From: Hyaloperonospora brassicae
Lineage: Eukaryota > Oomycota > Peronosporomycetes > Peronosporales > Peronosporaceae
Assembly (NCBI GenBank): GCA_947650285.1
Contig: CANTFL010001451.1
Coordinates: forward strand, 248,001 to 312,000
Reading direction: 5' to 3'
Length of the DNA stretch: 64,000 nucleotides
Shown: piece by piece, positions 57,558 through 64,000 of the stretch
Layout: every line of letters starts with the position of its first letter
Numbering within the stretch: the stretch's first letter is position 1
Program-made: the position numbers and the translations under genes
The notes under the pieces: model-generated
Database searches by the model: none
Seen by the model: only the letters and a program-made list of their open reading frames with translations
What the model was told of the DNA's origin: nothing

Positions 57558-59108
57558 CACAGTGCGGACAGGGGTGTTATAGCTACCCAATATTTTTACA
57601 ACGTTAGAGCAAATAATTCTAGTTTGAAAAAAGCATGTAGCCTTTAAATGGTAAATGTGACTGTTCTTTTATTGTAAAAAAGCCGACTGTTTGATCAAAA
57701 GGTATGATGCTATCTATGCAAAGTGTACGAAAAAATGATATAGCCACCAACGAAAAAGTAATTATAGTCTCAACTTTAGCGTTGCTACGAGTCCCTAATG
57801 GTCAATTTTGTAACCCCGGTTTTTTATAGCACTTCCACGCACCGCTTGCGAATCGAATGGGCAGGCTTTTGGAGGTACGCGGCGCTGATTTCTCCTCAGC
57901 ACTTTGAAATGCATTCGATTTGCTCAGTTCGCGATCAAAATGCTGCCCTTTCTTATGTACGGCCCTGGCAAGCACCCCCCCCCATACGTGTTTAATCGGG
58001 TTGAAGTCTGGCAAATTCGCTGGCCAGTCGATAATAGAACATTCTTGGTCCGCAAACCACGCCTTCGTAGACCAAAATTGGTGTATCGACGTGTTATCTG
58101 GATAAAAAGTCAGTCCATCACCACCCAGCTCGTCCAAAAAAGGTACTAGATATTTTCCACGGTACTTAGTACTTTTCACTGTTTTGCTTTCCTTTAAGAA
58201 AGCCAACGTGCTTGTCTTAGCGCCTCCAAAAGCAATACAATCCATAGCCGAGCCACTACCGGATTAACGGGTCGAAGAAACCTGTTTTTCTTTTCTCAAG
58301 TCAGGCCATGAGCCTTGGAATCCATCTGGTCCATCCAGATTAAACTTCTTTTTGCCCGAAACAATAGTTTTGGTCCGATCTTATCGAAGAGACGGCATCT
58401 CTCCGCAGTACACCATTTAACACGAGCTGTATGTGCCGTTCAGTTAGGCACTGGTGCATGTTTTCGATAAAGGAGACTTGAGCGTAAAGATTTCGTTTGA
58501 TAGCTGTTTGACCTTAGAAACGCTTACAGGAAGTTCCAGTTGCGCATGGAGCTCCCGTGCAGATATTTCACCCCCCCCTGAGCGGCAGCAGTCGGTGTCG
58601 AGTCATTTTAGACAAAGCTGGTGGTATTCCGGCTGTTTAATACGCACTGTAGGCGACAAGTTCGTTCAAGAAGTGTTTAACGACGCCTTTGGATCAACCC
58701 ATGCGTCGAGCAATCTCTCGATGACTCATTTTTGTCTCATGGAAAGCTATCCCTTTTCCATCTCTTCCTTTGTCAACTTCTTGCCCCTCGGCATACTGCT
58801 GTAGACAATATGATCATACATAGTAGCGTCCGCAAGCAGGCATTGCAACAAGGCAAACGGACCCTAAACAACGCCCTGACTGTGACATATGACGCGGCGA
58901 TGTTTGGTGGCTATATCATTAATTTACAGCCCTCTCCACTCTTCTTGGCGTTCCTATGGCTGTAGGCCTCCAATATTTAATAGTGGTGTCGCAACATGAT
59001 GTCTCGTCCAGCGCTTTCCATTGGCTATATTTACGACCTTCAATTCAATTTATCTAGGTTTATAACCCAAAAAGATTTTGTGGTCATATCATTCCTGTCC
59101 GCACTGTG
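57558..59108. mobile_element. mariner/Tc1-like DNA transposon
   Basis: Ends are inverted copies of CACAGTGCGGACAGG, with TG on the left flank and TA on the right, consistent with a TA target duplication that has mutated once. Length 1551 bp, the usual size of mariner elements. It carries a broken transposase on the minus strand. Confidence 0.85.
57802..58794 (-). pseudogene. Degenerate mariner/Tc1-like transposase
   Basis: It starts at the ATG at 58794 with MPRGKKLTKEEMEKG, followed by a stop and then SHREIARRMG, a helix-turn-helix. The C-terminal catalytic part (58245-57802) is open: FYPDNTSIHQFWSTKAW (second Asp) and WPANLPDFNPIKHVWG (third acidic position with the conserved PDxNPIxxVW). 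Stops and frameshifts lie between the two parts. Confidence 0.82.
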
Positions 59109-59123
59109 TAACAGGCTCACCCT

Positions 59124-59163
59124 GATGCAACCTGATGCACCCCGATGCAACCTGATGCACCCC
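59124..59163 (+). repeat. Short tandem repeat of GATGCAACCT/GATGCACCCC
   Basis: Two exact 20-bp units of two related decamers, with a further GATGCATCCT at about 59171. It abuts the end of dispersed repeat copy 3. Confidence 0.85.
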
Positions 59164-59179
59164 GAAATCTGATGCATCC

Positions 59180-61657
59180 TGGCTTGTAAATCAAACATCG
59201 TGACTAGCACCTCAGCGTCATCTCTGTAGCTCCATCACTCTTCTGTATAGTGCTTCAAGATCTCGGATGTTTGTTAGTTTGACGATCTTCATGTCGTTTC
59301 TGTACATGGATAGCGTTATGGATGCACCTGCAGCGATAGAAACAGTCAACTTGTGTGAGAACGTTATGGAGAATCGAGGGGCATTCGGTGTTGATGGTGG
59401 TCGCTGCAGAGTAGCGTTCGAGATCTGAACGTGCGTCAGCGATATGGCGTACTACACTCGCCACGCCGGTCAGGTGACTGACTCGTACAAAGTACGTATT
59501 CATTTACCACTACTACGTCGTGCAATGGCTGGATACGCTGCAAAGGCGACAAGAGACCCGGCATTTGACAATGACGCTAAACCCACGAAAGGCTTTGCAA
59601 GAGCGATGTAAACTTCCCGAAACGAGCTTGGTGATTTCTAGCAATCACAAGAATTTCAGCGTAGATTGACATGATGGCTACCTTCCTATATCCGTCATGC
59701 CCATGTACGTACACACGAAATCTCGTGCGTAGACGAGATGACGCTGTCCCATTGACGTACATTGCGTCTTGAGGTGATACAGGAAGATACGGTTGCTTTC
59801 TTCAGCGGAAGACGATACTAACGGCTTTTTTAGCGGCTTGCTGCTGTCAATATCGCAATCTCGACCTGATCACGATTGCGACCTCGGGGCCTGGATCAGG
59901 ACCTGCTTGACTTGCACGACACTTTATTCGTATCGGCTCGTCCAAAGCTAAGTGTCAATGCACTCGATGTGTCACGCATCGATGTAGTCAAGCCGATACT
60001 TGCGTCCAGATTTTTGCTCCACAACGTTGAGCCACGCACTGTACTACCCGATGATGAAGAACGCGTTCGTCATGTCTGCACCGAAACCGTTCGACGTTGC
60101 GCTGAGGACACGGATGTCGTTGACTTACGCAATTGACCGTCATAGGGATCTCCAGCATGATCAGAAGCGATGCCGCCAAGAAGCCAAGGCAACTCGATAT
60201 GCTCGAGATGGAGGCTGACTGCACTACTGCTTGTCACCAACAAAGGATAACTCCGTCAGCATCTGAGTGTGCACGTCGAGATCATCAGTAGCTGACACTC
60301 GACATGATACGTGGATGCCACGTTCATGACTGCTCTGCTGTACCTACCGGCAGTCAAATGAGACCGAGTGTCCTTGGAGCTGAGGAAGTAGACGCAATTT
60401 GTTCCCAACACGGAAATCAGCACGACCAACATTATGGGTATCACAAGACAAGCAATGAGGAACGCTCTTCCCATTCATATCGCTGATAGCATAAGCCTGT
60501 ATCGGACGCAGAGATCGAGTAGGAATGCGTCCGACTCGAGAAGGCGAAGTCAATCGTATCTTCACCACTGGAAGTAGCATGTGGTTCGTGACTTCTCTCA
60601 GGTCAGTATCATTGACTCTTTTCACTGCGCAGCCGAACGACGCAACTCGACGTCAAGCGAGTTAGACAGTCTCGTTCATGGCAACATGAAGGGACCGCTG
60701 CAACGCGTATCTCGCTGAAGAGAGTCACCGCGACGATCGAGTGCTGGTAGCTACGGCAAAGTCTGCCTCGGCGTTTCTTGCGAAGACACCGTCGCGGTCA
60801 AAGTGGTTGTTGCTCGGAGCTCATGAGCAGATCAACGTCTTCCAACGGGACCCAGAGAACGAATGATGCATTGCACAACGTGTGGTTGGCGTCGCACGGG
60901 ACCACTAGCCTCTACAAGCCTGACAGCTAACTGTAAACTAAGACAAATTCGTGATCGTCGTGAGACGTGGCCGACACAGAGTCAGCAGCCACGTCTTTTC
61001 GTTCAGCGTAGTGCTCTCTGCTTGAAGCTCGTCCCTGTAGCCGTGTACATGCGTTCGAGCAACTTCACACAGTAGCCCTGCTTGCCCGACGTAGCGCACG
61101 CGCAGCTGGCAACGGGGAACGTAATCGTCACATCCTAGACCAGGGATCTGCAAAGACCACGGAAGAATCCCAGCCGGTGCTACGCGTGAGGTGGACGGCA
61201 CGCTTTGCGGTCGCACGTGCACGTCGGAGAGCAGTGTAGAAAAGAGAGACCTACTGCAATGTCGGCAGGGATAGTCCTTTGTCAAGTTGATGGATGCGTG
61301 GGCAGACGGTTTGTTAGCAATGCATCATCGATCGCTTCCGATGGGCACAAAGGCCACTGAAAGGTGCACCCGTTGAATGTCGTGCGACGCTCCATAGTAC
61401 CCACGAAGGGGACCCACGAATGGTGTGGTCGTGCAGGGCACTTGACACGTTGAAGCCGCTTGCCCGCTGACCATGTCGTTGACACGGTCCGGACGCACCT
61501 TCCGTCGCCACTTCTGCTATAAGGACACTCTGCTCTCCCTCCAATGCCACATTGGAACGCACTGAGCATCTCACACCTGTGCAGCGTCTGACTCCATTGC
61601 CAGCGATCGTCCAAGCGAACATCGGGTTGTCGCTGCACTAGCGCTTCTCGTGTCGCA
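59180..61657. other. Spacer upstream of the right-end kinase, mostly unassigned
   Basis: Apart from the kinase remnant at 60743-60826, no gene is recognised. A minus-strand frame from 60224 begins with a hydrophobic, signal-peptide-like stretch (SCLGFLAASLLIMLEI), and another from 60474 begins IACLVIPIMLVVLISVLG; both are short and match no family. Part of this region may be a missing 5' exon of the kinase at 61658. Confidence 0.35.
60743..60826 (+). pseudogene. Kinase glycine-rich-loop remnant
   Basis: 28 codons read AGSYGKVCLGVSCEDTVAVK and then VVVARSS before a stop. This is the glycine loop and the VAVK lysine of a TKL kinase. It resembles the kinase at 1053-2724 (YGGNGQVYLGTYCGDQVAVK) and lies about 0.8 kb upstream of the intact kinase. 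The rest of the domain is gone. Confidence 0.6.
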
Positions 61658-63471
61658 ATGTCCCCCTTCGACGCGGCAGCCGGCATTGTCTCGGACTCGA
61701 CCGACACTTGGACCGGCACGACCCCACGCGCTCCCACATCGACACCGGCGATAGCTTCTCCTGCCCAGAATCCGACACATGCGACGTCGGGACCGGCAAC
61801 GACGCCGACGCCAAACCCGAGATCAGCTGCCCTGACCTCAAGAACAACACCCGGAGAGGCTGCTGTAGCGTCCCTATCATCACCACCATCGCCTGTAATT
61901 GAAGTGGTTAGTCATACACCTGCCCCCGATTCGGGGACCTCCTCAAGCACGGCCGTTTCGGTCATTACAGTGCCGTCCACATCAGCTGCAGGTCCCAGCT
62001 CGAGCTTAGGTCTTGGTGGAGCGCACGAACCTGCTTCTGCTGCAGCGAGTGCCAATGCTTCGACGACGGTCGTGATCACCGTCGGCTCCCACTCCAGTGA
62101 CGGGGACGCGTCTTCGGGGCTCATTGTCGTAACAAGCGACGACAGCGGTGAGTCCATCCTGTGGTGCATGAACCTTTGCCTTTGGGGGCCATCCGCTCAC
62201 CCCGCCGTTCTCCTCTTGACTCGTTAGGGATGGACACGGGAAGTATCCTGAGCGTGGCGGCGGGCTCCATTGCAGCCGTTTTGCTGGTCATTGGCATTTG
62301 TTGGTGGCTGTGCCGTCGCAGGAGAAGCAAACGGACTGCACGGTCGTCGTCGTTCGAGATCCCATACACTGCTGGACCCTTTCCGATACCTGCCGCAGAC
62401 CCCATTACTTTGGAGAGCTACACGCCATCGTCAGCCGCAGGCGCTGTTCAAGACCTCGACTTCATTGACCGGACGGTCGATCTCGACGGCACGGCAAACT
62501 TCGACTCGACCCTGCGGCTCGAGCACAGCGCAACGTCAGTCATGACGAAGAAATCGTCCAAGTCCAACTCGAGCTTATCGGAGGACGAAGTCATTACGGC
62601 CGCACGGATTCCACTGGAGAAGCTCACTCGCAAGGAGCTCATCAACGAAGGTGGTCACGGAGCAGTGTACAAAGGCTTGTACCGTGGCGAAGACGTGGCG
62701 ATCAAAGTGCTGCTGCCTGAGAAACGCAAAGACATGCGTCAGATCAACTTGTTTCTCGCCGAGATCAAAATGATGGCCACTGTCGAGCATCCGCACATTG
62801 TGCGCTTCGTTGGCGTGGCGTGGGATGCACTGAGCGACCTCTGTGCCGTCTCTGAGTTCATGCCGGGCGGTGACTTGTTTGCGCTGCTGAGACGCTTTGA
62901 CCGCGTCGAGCACCGCGTGCGAGGGTTTGACGTCGACAAGGCCACGATCGCCCTTCACGTCGCCCAAGCACTGACGTACTTGCACTCGCTGGACCCCATT
63001 GTGCTGCATCGCGACCTCAAGTCCATGAACGTCCTCCTGTCGGCCAAGCTCGAGGCCAAGCTCACGGACTTTGGCGTCTCGCGCAAGTACACGGCAAACA
63101 CTATGACCGCAGGCGTCGGCACGAGGCGCTGGATGGCGCCCGAGGTCATGATGGGCAAGCGCTACAACACGAGCGCCGACATCTTCTCCTTCGGTGTGGT
63201 GCTGTCCGAGCTCGACTCGCACCAGCCTCCGTACGCCAGTGCAATTGCGACCATCACGACAGAATCCGGCGAAAAGGTCTCCGAGACAGCGCTGATGGAG
63301 ATGGTGGTCATGGGCCGCATCCGAGTGGACTTCTCCTCGAACGCACCGACGGCGCTGGTGGAACTGGGACACGCCTGTGTGGCCGTAGACCCGACAGCGC
63401 GACCCAATGCTGCCGACGTGCACTATCAGCTGCAGAAACTCCTGCGCAAGTACCAGAAGTATACGCTGTAG
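61658..63471 (+). CDS. Membrane-anchored TKL protein kinase with Ser/Thr/Pro-rich stalk
   Basis: Exons 61658-62147 and 62228-63471, with an 80-bp intron (GTGAGT...GTTAG, phase 1), give 577 aa. The intron sits just before the membrane segment, as in the paralogue at 1053-2724. Residues 1-163 are Ser, Thr, Pro and Ala-rich, like a heavily O-glycosylated stalk. One membrane segment (about 169-191, ending CRRRRSKR) is followed by the kinase domain (about 291-571) with GGHGAVYKG, VAIK, HRDLKSMN (about 424-426), DFG (about 444-446), GVGTRRWMAPE and SFGVVLSELDS. All catalytic residues are present. The chosen ATG gives no signal peptide, so a first exon upstream may be missing. Confidence 0.85.
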
Positions 63472-63810
63472 CTGGTGTGTTGCAGCCTTCCGCGTCACTT
63501 GTCAGCAGGAGCACCGAATGCAGTAGCCACTGGATCAGGACACACACACACATACACACACACTGTACTGTAGTCCACAAGCACACAGACAGACAGACAG
63601 TCAGTCGGATTAACATACAAACAAAGAGACCACATTAGAGCACGACCGTCTCGACTGCAATGGGACAAGTGCCACTGAGTTGGTGTATTGATTGACACGC
63701 GCTGCCAAAATGGGCACCTTTTACTTCAACGTGTGACCAGCGCTCACTTGATGCCGACCAATTGGACCCATTTTTTGGGACCTCACTGAGACCCCACGGA
63801 CGCAAATTCA
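63472..63810. promoter_or_regulatory. Intergenic region with microsatellite, upstream of the GPN1-like gene
   Basis: 339 bp separate the kinase stop and the next ATG on the same strand. It includes ACAC and CAGA simple repeats at about 63539-63602. It must hold the kinase 3' end and the promoter of the next gene. Confidence 0.5.
63539..63602 (+). repeat. ACAC / CAGA microsatellite
   Basis: Two short simple-repeat runs separated by about 20 bp of other sequence. Confidence 0.8.
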
Positions 63811-64000
63811 ATGGCGACCGCGACACCGCTGCCGGACGCTGCGGCGAATGCGTACGCTGCGGCCGCTGCGGCGGACCCGCGTCTGCCAACGATCTACCCG
63901 AAGCCTGTGACGGTTTTGGTCATCGGTATGGCCGGCAGCGGCAAGACGACGCTCATGCAGCGCCTCGCCGTCTATGGCGTGGACGCGGGTCTGCGCAATT
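63811..64000 (+). CDS. GPN-loop GTPase 1 (GPN1/XAB1/Npa3-like), N-terminal part only
   Basis: The window ends after 63 codons. The start is MATATPLPDAAANAYAAAAA, an Ala-rich leader, then the P-loop region KPVTVLVIGMAGSGKTTLMQRL with the Walker A motif GMAGSGKT near residue 40. The words before and after the P-loop match GPN1-type GTPases, which help assemble and import RNA polymerase II. The diagnostic Gly-Pro-Asn loop lies beyond the window, so GPN1 against GPN2/GPN3 rests on the N-terminal match. No stop or intron is seen in the visible part. Confidence 0.78.
   Translation, partial: MATATPLPDAAANAYAAAAAADPRLPTIYPKPVTVLVIGMAGSGKTTLMQRLAVYGVDAGLRN

Noticed and set aside
59988..60224. 78-codon minus-strand frame with a good signal-peptide-like start
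   Set aside because: The rest has no effector motif or family match, and the plus strand is equally open. Not called without transcript support.
1..64000. RxLR or Crinkler effector genes
   Set aside because: I looked for a signal peptide followed by RxLR/EER or LFLAK within about 60 residues in all frames listed and found none convincing.
1..64000. tRNA, rRNA or CRISPR features
   Set aside because: No B-box with a foldable cloverleaf, no rRNA-like conserved stretch, and no regularly spaced short repeats with unique spacers were seen.

Overview
The window looks like nuclear DNA of an oomycete, most likely one of the Peronosporales (the Phytophthora and downy mildew group). The evidence is short introns with GTACGT or GTGAGT donors, long single-exon genes, receptor-like TKL kinases, an EDR2-like PH-START protein, and Copia, LINE, MULE, pogo-like and mariner-like elements. 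The species cannot be named from the sequence alone.

The layout is two gene islands around a transposon-rich tract. Left island (about 1-33 kb): a membrane TKL kinase-like protein with an altered catalytic loop (1053-2724); a cyclin with an N-terminal CID-like domain and a C-terminal RS tail (4913-8438); a secreted Cu/Zn-type superoxide dismutase (complement 9100-9852); a Tesmin/TSO1 (LIN54-like) CXC protein (10924-13613); an EDR2-like PH/START/DUF1336 protein (complement 14524-16758); an OST3/OST6 oligosaccharyltransferase subunit (complement 17232-18305) divergent from glucosidase I (18628-21369); a histidine acid phosphatase (complement 22148-23308); a PPR-like protein with an acidic tail (24260-25363); and two related receptor-like TKL kinases (complement 26382-28412 and 30289-32850).

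Middle tract (about 33.6-59.2 kb): AT-rich, with no intact host gene that I can recognise. It holds a MULE with TIRs of about 560 bp (34691-38341), pieces of a LINE (about 38.7-43.2 kb), a 93-bp tandem repeat, a degenerate Ty1/Copia element with 218-bp LTRs (45730-51020), a pogo-like element (53881-56412), a mariner-like element (57558-59108), and three diverged copies of a dispersed repeat, one of them split by the mariner element.

Right island (59.2-64 kb): an orphan kinase glycine-loop remnant, a second TKL kinase of the same subfamily as the first gene but with an intact HRD motif (61658-63471), and the start of a GPN1-type GTPase that runs off the window end.

Genes that plausibly work together: OST3/OST6 transfers N-glycans and glucosidase I trims them, and they share one 322-bp divergent promoter. 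The four TKL kinases fall into two subfamilies, a Ser/Thr- or Asn-rich stalk type at the window ends and a cysteine-containing ectodomain type in the middle, consistent with local duplication. Coordinates of spliced genes come from reading-frame continuity and splice consensus only, with no transcript evidence.
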